In this document: in pieces, positions 48,415 to 59,509 of the stretch | How positions within the stretch are numbered: the stretch's first letter is position 1 | How the letters are laid out: each line of letters begins with the position of its first letter | NCBI GenBank assembly: GCA_947579665.1 | Contig: OX388352.1 | Coordinates: 34,652,216-34,716,215, forward strand | DNA: 64,000 bases | Direction: 5' to 3' | Source of the DNA: Sympetrum striolatum | Taxonomy: Eukaryota > Arthropoda > Insecta > Odonata > Libellulidae | Notes under the pieces: generated by a model | What the model was told of the DNA's origin: nothing | Databases searched by the model: none | The model's input: only the letters and a program-made list of their open reading frames with translations | Program-made: the position numbers and the translations under genes

Positions 48415-48575
48415 TCCAGTCACATCATCGGTATGGTTAAGGCAGCTTCCCGGATAGAGGAAGATCTCGGGTTCGATTCTCGGCCCCGTCAGACTTTTAT
48501 CAAGTCCGTTTTTCTTTGGGATTTTTCCTGGGTGCACGCTCTTATGTGCAAAGAAACTTTAACCTTTTCCTTAGG
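48415..48575 (+). mobile_element. tRNA-derived SINE, plus copy
   Basis: ggttaaggcagcttcccgg, B-box GGGTTCGATTCTC, then gtcagacttttatcaagtc, cgtttttctttggg and cctgggtgcacgctcttat. The A box region is degraded. Its tail matches the fragment at 45942. Confidence 0.65.
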
Positions 48576-48599
48576 CCTAACATTATTCAGTTGTTAGGA

Positions 48600-50350
48600 A
48601 AATAGAATAATATATGAGGATGTAATCATTTTATGGGATTTTATGGATCTTTTTGTCATGTATGTGTTTTAAATTAATTACATTTATGACTTGTATCTAG
48701 GTAGAAAAATTTCCACCAGGTTTACAGCCGTTCCTACCAGCAGTTCTTACTATAATAATGATGTACCCAAATTCGTAATATTTGTGTACGAGCAGTTACG
48801 ATACTCGTTTTATTTTTCAACGGAATAGTCGGTGGGAGAGAAGTGCGCAAGCAATGTTAGGGGAGAACGGGTCCCGGTACGTAGGTAGCCCCGGTAGGTA
48901 GTGTATTAGTAAAATGGTTTATTTGTGTAATGTTTTGTTGGTTCAAAACTCTTCGTATCAACTGCGAGAACTAACTTCGCGGCATTCACTATTCCACCAT
49001 TATATGTAGCAGAAGGAGAGTCGGTCAAAGTTTTCAGTGCAGTTTGTTATAACTTTTGTGAGTTTGTTCGCCAATGTAACTATTGCTACTGATTAAAACT
49101 TGATTATTTTGTTATCATAATCTAATAATTTGCTTATTTTAATGTACCTATGAAATATTTTATATGGTTCCGACTAGATTATAAGCAGAGTTGGGCGGTA
49201 TCGAAAATACATGTATATTAAATACGTATTTTGTATCGAAAATACATTTCAAGCATAGTATTTTGTATTTGTATTGTAAATACATTCTATGAGTAATTAG
49301 TATTTTCAAAATACTCACACTCAAAGTACTCTTGCGGAAATACTTTTCATTTCACGAATGAATATTGTTGGATATCGTCTTTACGCTGTTTTATTGGTTT
49401 TAATTTTCTTTCCTGGAGAAATTCTCGTCGCTTTTATAAAATTTGATCTAGCTGTCGGTCAGAGAACGCATACAAACGCGTTCGTTTCCAGTTGTGACCG
49501 TGTGCTGTCCAAAGTCTTATTGTTAGATTTAGATTCATACCCCGCGAACCACCAGAGGCGTATGGCAGAGTGTATATCAACACCAACATCCTCACCTAAT
49601 CATTGGCGGCCCCTAGGGGGGAACAGTAGGGGTAATTGCCCCCCCCCCCCAAAAAAACCCAGCGGGCGATTCCACGGAAAATCGAACAGAAATCGACGCC
49701 TATTTTTTAAAAGTTGCGTAATTTTCCAAACTTGCGTACCTCTTTGAGAAACCCATAGAGGCTAAGTTTCAGCTGAATGATTTTTTTTTCATTATTATTG
49801 TTGCGCTAAGTTACTATTGCTTAAAGTTTCCAAATTTTCGCAAAAAATCTACGAACATGAATCATTTTGGAGGCTCATAACTTTTTAATGAAAGAAGTTA
49901 AGTTTCTTCTAATTTTAATATTACTTTTTATCAACTTATTTCTTTAATGAAATACATAGAATCTAGTTTAATGTATGTATTTATAAGGAACAATTAATAA
50001 AGGCAGCAAGTCGTTCAGAACTCAGGGCAATTTTGTACACTTTTCCTCTACATCCTCTCTATATAAAGCGACCTTTTCTCAGGCACTGAATGTAACCATA
50101 GATGTAGATAGAGTATCAGTATGTATCACACTGTTATGGTCACTGAAAACCTTATCCCCATAAGGGATAAGCGAATGCTGCGTTCAATTATTTCCAGATG
50201 TAAAGAACAGTGTATGAGAAGGATACTAATTGTAAGGTTTGTGGAAAACTTTGTAAACTCCAAGCACTTCCTGAAAAAAAGAAAACATTTTTGAGCGAAG
50301 TCTCATATACGATCTGTTTTCGCCTGAGCATTAGTGTTTTTTTTCCGGTG
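48600..50350. other. No gene recognised
   Basis: Contains a CAGAGTTGGGCGGTATCG start at 49186, like a hAT end, followed by aaatacat-rich DNA, but no matching right end. A poly-C run lies at 49639-49650. Confidence 0.35.
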
Positions 50351-50353
50351 CGT

Positions 50354-50862
50354 GGTAAAAATGTCACAGGTAAAAATGCCACGGTAGAAATGCCACACTT
50401 TTTGAAAGGTTTAAATGCCACGGTAAATATGCCACACTGGAATTCTGTGGGCGGTAAAAATGTCACAACAAAATTTTCACGGGGGACATAACCATTTTGA
50501 CAATGTTAAAGACCATTTTGACAATGGCTCATATTGTTGTAATTACTCCTGTATATAATGCAATAATTTAGTTATATGTCAATCATATTTATTCTATAAT
50601 ACACCATTTGACAACGTTTAAGGCCATATTGACAATGGAACATGCCATAATTATTAGATTGCATAGTGGCATTGTTTTCCACTTGGCAATTAAAGATAAC
50701 TTTGGCTAAAAGCGGATGGGTTGTGTTGGGTTGGCGGGGTTCCTTTATTTAAATCGTATGTAATTATTTTCACAGTCCCTGCACTTAAAGATAACTTGGC
50801 TAAAAGCCGATAGGTTGAGTTGGGTGGCATTTTTACCCGTGGCATTTTTACCGTGGCATTTT
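50354..50862. mobile_element. TIR element with iterated ggtaaaaatgccac ends
   Basis: The left end carries ggtaaaaatgtcac, ggtaaaaatgccac and ggtagaaatgccac in series. The right end carries the inverse (gtggcatttttacc) three times. Inside, gataacttggctaaaagc occurs twice. No target duplication clear and no coding part. Confidence 0.55.
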
Positions 50863-51842
50863 TTTATCTTTTGGACTTGGAAGTCTACATCGTTCTATTC
50901 TCCTGTTTAGACCCCTACACCGTTATTGAGTTCGATTTTGGATTTCTACAGTGTTTGACAGCATCGCGATTGATTATATTTAATTAAAAGATTAAGTTAT
51001 AATTCTTTGAAGCCCGCTGCATCACGAACAAACACAGGAAATTGCAGAATGGACACTGGCGAGAGCTCTACTCGTATTCAAGCAAGAACCGCGATTTTAG
51101 ATGGAAAATATTTCGTAGTTGTGGAAGAATTGGAGGGAAAAGTAAGAGCCCTGAATAAAAATATTTTATTCCGCAATCAGCTGTGAGGAAGTTCTAGTCA
51201 TAATCAGTTGAAATGATCCTGGAACAGAAACTGAGGAGATTTACTCCTCACTTTGATGGAGAACCACTAACTTACTTCTTTTCCAATTGATTGTAATTAT
51301 GAATATGTTTTTATTGGAAACCAGATATTTCGTTCTTAAAAAGAAAATCTGTAACAACAGATTTGTCGTTCTCAGAAAGAAAATCTAAAAAATTATTGCT
51401 TGTACAGTCTCCGTGGGGTAAACTCATTGACAGTAGAATCCGTGAAATATTTTTGAGTAAACCTCGAATAATATAAATAAATATACATCACGAATACCTT
51501 TTCATTAAGTGCCCACATCCATAACATATGTGGAAAATTAACTTAAGAAACTTGGCTTAGTTAAAAGAAAAGACAGGAGCGAAGGAAAAGTTCGCGAGCG
51601 ATTTTCCTTTGCGCTAGTTAGGACTCAGCTTGGGTTTGAATGTAGTATGTGGGACTCAGACAACAAATCGGGAATTCAAATGGTACAGCGAAAGACGATA
51701 CCTTTCTGTAAAAAATTGCTACGATGAATCCACGAGCGTTTCTCGTATGCTTCAGGGTGCGCGATGATTAGAAGATAGAAGATTGATACGAAGAATACAT
51801 TTATTAAATAAGTTCAGAAAAAAAGTACGTAGTTCTATAAGA

Positions 51843-51917
51843 GACACTGTGTCGTAATGGATAAGTCATCGGTCTCCTAAATCGGGGGTTGGGGGTTCGA
51901 GTCCCCCCCCCAGGGGT
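51843..51917 (+). tRNA. tRNA-Arg(CCT)-like sequence, possibly pseudo
   Basis: taatggataag in the D region, anticodon stem TCGGT/ATCGG around loop CTCCTAA (anticodon CCT), and T arm GGGGG-TTCGAGT-CCCCC. The layout is that of arginine tRNA. Against function: D stem pairs badly, the acceptor stem GACACTG/CAGGGGT has mismatches, and about three extra C separate T arm from acceptor. Confidence 0.4.
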
Positions 51918-51919
51918 AA

Positions 51920-52685
51920 TAATTTTACAGTTTGGAAATAGTTAATTCAATAATCCATACTAATTAATACCATCAAATTAATAATAATCATGAATCATTA
52001 CAGATAATTTTAATCAATCTGTTTTGACTATTTCTAAAATTCAAAGTTGTCCCTGTTCAATTTCTAGTGATTTGGTACATCATCGGAAGATTTTTTAGAT
52101 TTTTTTACTTTTCCCTCCTCTCACAGGAATGACTACCACTGGGCCTCGTGCCTGATTGAAGTCCTTAAGAATAAATAAGCCGTTCTAGTTCTGTGAGGAA
52201 GATCAGAGAAATTAAGCTTGAACGAACCATTCAAGAATTAATTTTTCGCTAATTAAAGTCGAAATTAATCGATTGAGAAAATAGATTCATGATATTTGCA
52301 ACCACTGCTCCATGCCGAAAGGTGGCTAGCAGGGTCCTTACATAGATAATGAGATATCAGAGCGAATACTCTATTTTAGTCGTATATCCTTTATTAATTC
52401 CTGAAATCCTATATTCTCTTTTTATTTGAAAGGTACCCTCTGAACAAGAAGTTCTAATAGGTGAACATCCAGCACTTTTTTAAGGAGTTGAAGGCATTCC
52501 AAATAGAATCACCGCATCTGTTGCATGGGTATTTGTTAATGATTGATTTATTAACAGTATACTGAGGAAGAACCCAAGAGCATTAAAGCAGGTTTAAATT
52601 ATGTATGATTATTTATATAATTAGGTTTGTAATATATGGTGGTATGATTAATCACTTTCTCCTCATTCCCATAACTTTGAAACGG
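51920..52685. other. No gene recognised
   Basis: AT-rich DNA without repeats or frames of note. Confidence 0.4.
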
Positions 52686-52690
52686 AAATA

Positions 52691-52990
52691 ATAATGCACA
52701 GGGGCAGATCCAGGCACTAGGCATCGAAGGCACTCCACCATCTGGGGGCCTCCACCACTTGAGAATTTTTTTATATATAATATAAAAATAAATATAATAT
52801 AATTTGATCATAAGTGATAAGAGAACTGAAGTTATGTTACAGCAAGTATCAAATGTATACTGAATTTGTATGTAATTCCATGACCATTTATAATAAATAG
52901 GAAATGTTGGATTTCTCCGCCTTTAAGTGGGCCTCCACCAGTTATTTGCCTGTGGGCCCTCGCACCCCTTGATCCGCTCCTGATAATGCG
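52691..52990. mobile_element. hAT-type MITE with near-perfect 8-bp target duplication
   Basis: Element 52699-52982 is flanked by ATAATGCA and ATAATGCG. Ends read CAGGGGCAGATCCAGGCAC and, inverted, CAGGAGCGGATCAAGGGGT. No coding part. Confidence 0.7.
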
Positions 52991-53132
52991 GCCAGTCTAA
53001 TAATCTTTATTGAATCTCTTCACGTTGCTCTTGTCTCGATTTAGTGCGAGCATTCTTTCTCATACAATGCGTTTACCAAGCGATCTCTGCTCGATCTGGT
53101 GGCAGCTCGAACCGGCAATGTAGTACCGATCA

Positions 53133-53170
53133 CATAGGACCATAGAGTAAGGTTACTCTATGCATAGGAC
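53133..53170. mobile_element. Probable excision footprint of a P-like element
   Basis: CATAGAGTAA-GG-TTACTCTATG (53141-53162) is two transposon tips head to head. It is flanked by direct CATAGGAC repeats (53133-53140, 53163-53170), the right length for an 8-bp target duplication. The tips equal the termini of the element at 54098-56604. Confidence 0.6.
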
Positions 53171-54363
53171 CGACGAGTTTATCAACACGAGCTTAATACA
53201 TCGATATTTGCGATATTCACGTATCGACTGCAAATCATCGAGAATTTGGCGCATCGAGATTTGACGGCCGCCATTGTGCTTCTTCGTGGTGTTATCCTTA
53301 TGGGTGTTATATATTTAATAAGCAGAAGTGCTCGTTGATTCTCAGCGGGATGTTCAATTTCATAAATAGCAGTGTAATAACCTTGATCATAAGAAATACT
53401 TCATAATTGTTGATAGATAGGAAATACCAGACATTCTAATTCAATATACTAAGAAATATAAGTTACAATGAAGTCTACAAAGCCGCATCAACTCAATATT
53501 CAATATACTCTGAATGAAAAATATCTTCAACTGCGACGATGTAAATATATATTCTAAGATCACATTAGGATAAGCAGGACCACGCTTAAAGTTACATCTT
53601 CATAAAGGTACAAGAGGACAAATGAATCAAGCATTAAACGTAAATGACAGAAATAAATTACATTTCACTCAAATAAACAAAGATGAATATTCTATAGGAA
53701 AGTAAATGTATTTTGGAGCTGACTGGTATCTCAATCTTAAAATATGTAACATAAACACGAACCACAAAAGCAATCAAAATGCCAAAATATAAACAGAGAT
53801 TCAACACCAATAATAGAAGGATAGTAAATGAACATGGAGGGGAAGCACTTAAAAACAACGAATAAATCAATTTTTGCAAGGGAATGAGTTTGTTTACACA
53901 TGGTAATTTAGACAAAATTTTCGTATATTTTATCTATATTCTCGCAATTTCGAATCGCAAGCAATATTCAACGACCAAAATAAGAATCTTTATTCAATTT
54001 CCCTTCTTTTGATGATAGCGCCAGGAGTTATTGCGATCGTATTTGTTTTCGTCCGCTGACAAAAGAGAAGCGCAGTCCGCAAGAACACCGAGGCGACCAT
54101 AGAGTAAGGATGGGGTAGAGTGCTGGACAGGCTGCGCAGTAGCCGAGCCGATGTTACAGCATTAAACCACGTGACTTTTCCGTTTTCTAGCGGCAATTCA
54201 AATACGCTGTGGAGTTTCATCTTGAAAAATCGAGTTTTTAAGTAACTCTGAACTACGTAGTTAATGCGTATATTATTTTAGTAGATAGTAGAGTTTCCAC
54301 TTAAAGTTTTCTTATTATAATAATCAACGTCGGGTATATATTTATCATTGTTTAAGAATATTT

Positions 54364-54693
54364 AGATACCTCTCGTCGAGTTCTTCGGAACGAGTATCAA
54401 CTCATCAAGGTTTACTCGAGTAACAAGCAAGATAAATACAAAATAACAAAATTTCAAATAAATTCCCAGTTATCGTTGAGTTTTTCGAACATATCCGGAG
54501 AAAATTACGTTTAAGTGGAATATTAAGATACTTCTCGTCGAGTTCTTCAAAAAGAGTATCATTTCGACCAGGTTTACTTGGATGAAAAGTAAGATCAAGC
54601 AAGAAAAGGAAGAGAGCAAAAAAACTGAAAGTTTCGAATAAATTCCCAGTTTTCGTTGATTTTTTCGAAGATTTCTGGAAAAAATGACGTTTA
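54364..54693. repeat. 162-bp tandem repeat, two copies
   Basis: agatac.tctcgtcgagttct starts both copies (54364, 54526), and taaattcccagtt.tcgttga recurs at the same offset. The minus frame across them is repetitive in step (KTGNLFE/ITGNLFE) and is probably a by-product. Confidence 0.7.
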
Positions 54694-55296
54694 AGTGTTT
54701 TTAAGTTTAAATTACACATATGGCTAGAGTAACGTTTAAAACTAAGGCAAACTTGGGTTTAAGTGGTCGAATATCACAGTTAACATTTTCTTTCATATTT
54801 AAACAATGTGGAACATTCATGAATAATTTAATAGAAACGCACTCAATTTATTTCAACGAATGAAAGAACAAGATACTTAACTTCCTCCATTCAAAAGTTA
54901 CGAGTCTTCAAAACGAGACAGGTTCGTCGATTTTTGCGATTATTTGTAAATTGAATAAATTGGAAACTGTACCTTGATATGCCTCCGGTTGAATCAACTA
55001 CTGGTATAGGTATAGCTCCAAATAAAGGAAATGATTTAGAATGGAATGAAATTACAGTGGGATTTTTCTGATAATATTTAATAATCACTTCTTTAACAAA
55101 GTTTTAGGAAACATCCTCCTGCCACATCACTGACAACTTCTCACATTTAGAATTTATTCATATTTAAGTATCATTATTTAGATATAAATTAATACATATT
55201 AAATTCTATGGTATCAGGCCGGACTTCGTGGAAAGCCATAATAAGAAATAAATAAGGCACTTCGTAATTTCCACACTGTGTTATTTATTTAAAAAC

Positions 55297-55324
55297 GACC
55301 GGTTTCGGCTAACGCCATCCTCAG
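55297..55324 (-). ncRNA. Penelope-type hammerhead-like core
   Basis: Minus strand CTGAGGA (55318-55324), stem GGC/GCC with loop GTTA, GAAA, then CCGGTC. All core bases fit. The DNA after it (taaataaataacacagtg, gtggaaattacgaagtg) resembles the 3' part of the Penelope arm at 6.28 kb in layout. Confidence 0.55.
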
Positions 55325-55546
55325 GTTTCATTTCTTAGTAATACATATTTTTAAAACAATACAGCTATATTTACAGAAGGTAAGTGTAAGACAAAGATTC
55401 AGAAAGTTTAATTTTACGCAACAGGCCATCTCTCCATCCGAGATCTTTTTCACAGATGCTTCTAAAACAAGACATGTAAAGGAGTCCATTTCTCTGCTAC
55501 GTGATACTTCACATTACTACATGTTGTAATTGAATTTAAATTTATT

Positions 55547-55852
55547 TCAGTTGAAGTTCATTAGTTTATATTTCCTAGCATTGCATTGTAATTTACTTTT
55601 AAGAAGCCATACGTGCAATTTTGTAAGGTTAACTTGTAAGGTTAATGCGGTGTAATCTCCAAGGTTTCTAATTGCTTGACAAATATTAAAATTGGCAGCA
55701 AATAAAGGGATGTTTGATATAAGAATTTTTGGCAAGTTATTTATGTAAATTAAAATAATTATATGCAAAATAACGTTATGTAGGGTTCCAGGAAAGTTTT
55801 CCATTTTCCAGATTTTAGAGTGATTAGAGGGCACAAAATCCTTTCTCCTCAA
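55547..55852 (-). pseudogene. LINE reverse transcriptase fragment
   Basis: Minus frame: LIYINNLPKILISNIPLFAA, then LGDYTALTLQVNLTKLHVWL and CNARKYKLMNFN. It matches the YINDLP...LFADD...L..DL..L..W......K...M layout of non-LTR reverse transcriptases. The catalytic FADD reads FAAN. Lies within the P-like element. Confidence 0.55.
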
Positions 55853-56614
55853 GCTGAGAATCCATAGTTTTCTCCTTTCATGATCTACTAGGAAGCTATA
55901 AAGTCAATATTAATAATTATAAATAACGAGAAAAGCCTGCGACACTTTAATATACTCGAGCGCTCCAATGAACTCGATTCAAGCAATAATATTGAATATG
56001 CACCGAAGGGAATAATATTCCTAAACGGAAAAACAAAGTTTATCTTGTTATAATCATCGACAAACAAGAATAAACCGTAAAAACTGCTATATTCCATTTT
56101 TGTCACATGGAATACTCTGTAGTAATAGCCGCAATCGCCTATTTGCAAGCTACTTCATTACCTTATTACATAATCTGTAAATGGCAAATGAAAGTTAAAT
56201 GATAAGAAAACAATTCTAAATAAGTATTAAAATCACCATAAACACAAAACTTACGAGTTAAAAGTGATTTTTTAACGTACTTTTCCTTGCAGTTCCATGC
56301 GCAGCATTTCAAAACCATGATTCCCAAGTCCTTTAATCTTTTACGGTTAATTTTCATCCAGATACCGAAAATAAATATTGAGTTACATTAGCCAGACTAT
56401 AGAGCATCTAAATAAACTCGAATTCAGAGCATCAGCTGTCCGTAAAGGACATAAATACTTAAAAAACCAACTTGAGTACACGAATTTCTCACTTAACTTA
56501 CCGGCGAGATTTCCGAAAGCGGACCAAAGTCACGTGGTCTCCTTCGTTCAATCCTGTAACATGCGCAGAACGCAACACGCGCTCTACCCCATCCTTACTC
56601 TATGGAGGCGACCG

Positions 56615-57440
56615 ATGTCGCGCTGAACCTCGGGCAACTTTTTTTGCCGGGTTGAGTTCAGCTCACTTTTAGCCATTCTAAAAGAAATTCGTTTTAGAGA
56701 AAAAAAATTAAAATACCTCCAAAATTAATTTACAATTTACTCGACATTTTATTAAATCTATTTAATCTTTTTATCAATATATGTCTCCCTAAGTCGAAAA
56801 AGACTTGTCAGGGATTTCCTAAATGTAGAGATCGATCATTCGATTACTGATTTTAAACAGTTGAACGTTGATAATTTGTACTCATGTTTGTCAATAACCA
56901 GCTTTTAGTCAGCTTATAGCATTAGATATAATTGATACGTCATCTAATTAAATAGGTAGTGTGTTTAAAGTTTTAGGGATTATATATGTTCGAGTGATTT
57001 ATTGATATCAAGTATTTCAACAGACTATATTATGGATGCGTTACTGATTTATTCCTTGCTGATCATAAATTTCATAATTCTATGCACGAAAGTATTTATT
57101 ATTGAGCATTTGGTATTGTTTGGAACTACTGAAGTCTGATTTAAAAGCTAGAGTGCAATTAGGAAAGTTATTGGTAGTGAAACTAGAAATTTACCCTCTT
57201 TTTCTTTAATTTTTGGTGTGCTTCACTCCATGCCTGAATTGAATTTCCGAAATATTCCAAACCTAGACATGTAAGTAGCACTTCTCACTTCCTTCTTATT
57301 TTGTTAGGACCTGATTGGAGGAGGTTGAGGTTCTTTCTTTCCTCCTACTGCAGCATCCTCCTGGACCATGTTTGACTACTGTACTTTTATTCTCGTGAGG
57401 GTAGTTTCATAAATTTTCCAACACAATTTTGTTCATATTT
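56615..57440. other. No gene recognised
   Basis: AT-rich DNA without frames or repeats of note. Confidence 0.4.
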
Positions 57441-57444
57441 AGTA

Positions 57445-59185
57445 GAATGATAGAACCCAAAGTATCATTCAATCAATTTTTGTAGTTAAAGTATGAATAA
57501 TATATTTATTCTATAACTATCTGTTGAAAGCAGTGTTACAATTTGGTCAAGTCAGGAAAAGGGTAAAAGTAATCAATATGTACTTCATAAGACATATATG
57601 AAATCAAAAAAATTAAAAGCTACTCTATTGATATATTCTTCTTCTTTATATCAGCCTTTTCCCATGGTCTATGGTCGGCATTACTTTCCTTTAATTTTCT
57701 TCTCTAGTTCTCCTTCTCTAAGACATACTCCCACCCTTTCTCTTTGTACATTTCCTTCAGTAGCCTTAAATATTTCTCTGGTAATTCTTTCTCTCTTAAG
57801 CACCTCCAAACTTCCTGTCTAGTCACCTTGTTGTAACTCTTTTCCAGGTCGATGAACATCAGATGCAGGGCTACTGGTTTTTCTTTGTGCCTTCCATTAG
57901 TTTTCTCAGTGCAGTTATCGTGTCTGTTGTTCCTTTTCCTGGCCTAAAGCCAAATTGCTCTTCTCCTATCAACGTTTCCTGGCATATCCTTCCTTCAATC
58001 ACTCTCTCCCAGAACTTCATAGCAGGGGACATTAATTTGATACCTCTGTAATTTGCACAGTCCTGGACATCTCCCTTTCTGTACAGGTACAAGTATACTC
58101 TTCCTCCATTCATCGGCAATTCTTTCTTGCTGGGCTAATTTCTTCATAAGATCCCACATCCCTTAAGCATTTCCACACCTCTGCTGGCATTTGGTTTATC
58201 ACTGCTTTTCCATCTTCCTCAGAGCACCTTCCACCTCTGTTCTGCAGATGTTCTGTACCCTCCTTTGGTTGCCTCTTCCTCATATTTCAACCTTGGATTC
58301 TCCTCATTCAGCAGTTTGTGAAATATTCTTTCCATCTACTCAGGATCTTATCATATTCTTGTAATACCACTCCTAATGTGTCCTTCCTTTGCCTAACTTA
58401 TGTTACATATTTCTAGGCTCTAGCTATCCCAATCATCTTTCTTTTGGATTTCCCCATAGCTTCTTTAATTGCCTTTGCCACAGCTCTTTTAACATTTTTC
58501 TTCTTTTGTCTTATTGAGACCCCCCCATCAAATCCCTTCACTCCTTTGCTTCTTTCTTTTATCTCCTTCTGTACTCTATTGATGAATTGAGTCTTCTTAA
58601 TTAATGAAGCCAAAATTAATGCAACTGATTTGTAAAGTTGTTGTGTTTTTGGTGCCTTGTTCTCCCAGTTTGAGTCCATGTCATTATTAATTTCACCTAT
58701 CACCAAATTTATTTTTCATCTCCAATTCTATTTATATTTATAAATAGCTATGCTTTATTAATTTCCACCAAGAAGTGTTATCTGTTTTGTGCCAAAGAAT
58801 TTTGAGCAGATTATAAAATTGTGAAGCAAATAAAACAAATTTGAAGAAATTATTTTTTGACAAATCTTAACATGGAACAAATAATTTTTCAGATATGTGT
58901 TTTTTACTTCACAATCTTACAATCTGAACATGATTCTCTGGCACCAAACTAATGATACCTTTTGATGGAAATAATAGAGCGATGTAGGGCATAAATTAGC
59001 TAATTATCAGTATAAAGTAAAGAAGGAATGGAAAAATAACTTCTGGGACAGGTGAAAATAATGGCATGGATTTTCCTGACTTGACCAAATTGTAGCACTG
59101 CTTTGAACAGATAGTTTTCAACCTTTATCGTTTTCTAGAATAAATATATTATTTATGCTTAAACTACAAAAACTTTTTACACCCA
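57445..59185. repeat. Inverted repeats bounding an RTE relic
   Basis: Left arm about 57445-57558 and right arm about 59071-59185 share, inverted, atatttattct, aactatctgtt, aaagcagtg and acaatttggtcaagtcagg. The arms are about 110 bp, diverged, and hold the LINE fragment between them. It could be a fold-back element carrying it, or two MITE copies. Confidence 0.55.
57600..58720 (-). pseudogene. RTE-type LINE reverse transcriptase, decayed
   Basis: Minus strand: GDVQDCANYRGIKLMSPAMK, then FWERVIEGRI, IGEEQFGFRPGKGTTDTITA, LMFIDLEKSYNKV and EVWRCLRE, followed after a 2-base shift by ELPEKYLRLLKEMYK. These are fingers and palm motifs of RTE-clade reverse transcriptase. The upstream part (58413-58706) corresponds to the linker before it. 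Stops and shifts throughout; the YADD part is not seen. Confidence 0.75.
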
Positions 59186-59319
59186 AAAATGATAATTTGT
59201 GAATGATACTTGTAGTTCTATGCATTTATCTATGATTCTTTGTATTTATTTACTGACGTGTCCTATGATTCAATAATTTGTATTGTTTCCTTTGGACAAA
59301 TAAATGAAATATGAAATAT

Positions 59320-59400
59320 ATTATGTTTCATGTATAGGATTTCATAATTTATGGTATCAAATACTTTGCTAAGGTAAAAAAATGTGCCTAAAACAAGTTC
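59320..59400 (-). pseudogene. LINE reverse transcriptase fragment
   Basis: Minus frame has FFYLSKVFDTINYEIL, close to the DLSKAFDTVNHEIL block of jockey/CR1-like reverse transcriptases. Only this block is clear. Confidence 0.45.
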
Positions 59401-59477
59401 TTTATTAAAATCAAACTTAAAAAGAGATATCTGGTGGAATTCCACTTTAAATAGCGTCTCCACAAATTGCTGTGTAC

Positions 59478-59508
59478 CTGATGATGGCATTGTGTGCCGA
59501 AACCAGTC
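59478..59508 (+). ncRNA. Penelope-type hammerhead-like core
   Basis: CTGATGA (59478-59484), stem GGCA/TGCC with loop TTGTG, GAAA, then CCAGTC ending in GTC. The core bases are all as expected; helix III is weaker than at 6.25 kb. Confidence 0.5.
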
Positions 59509-59509
59509 A

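Larger units (their letters stand above)
54090..56612. mobile_element. P-like TIR transposon with perfect 8-bp target duplication
   Basis: Element 54098-56604 (2507 bp) is flanked by GAGGCGAC on both sides (54090-54097, 56605-56612). Terminal inverted repeats begin CATAGAGTAAGGATGGGGTA and extend, less perfectly, for about 80 bp (further shared blocks atgttacag and ccacgtgac). The 8-bp duplication and CA start fit the P superfamily; hAT is less likely because the tip is not CAG. No transposase frame is recognised. Inside are LINE and Penelope-like remnants and a tandem repeat. Confidence 0.7.

Noticed and set aside
49186..49360. hAT element starting CAGAGTTGGGC
   Set aside because: No inverted right end or 8-bp duplication found, so the boundary cannot be supported.
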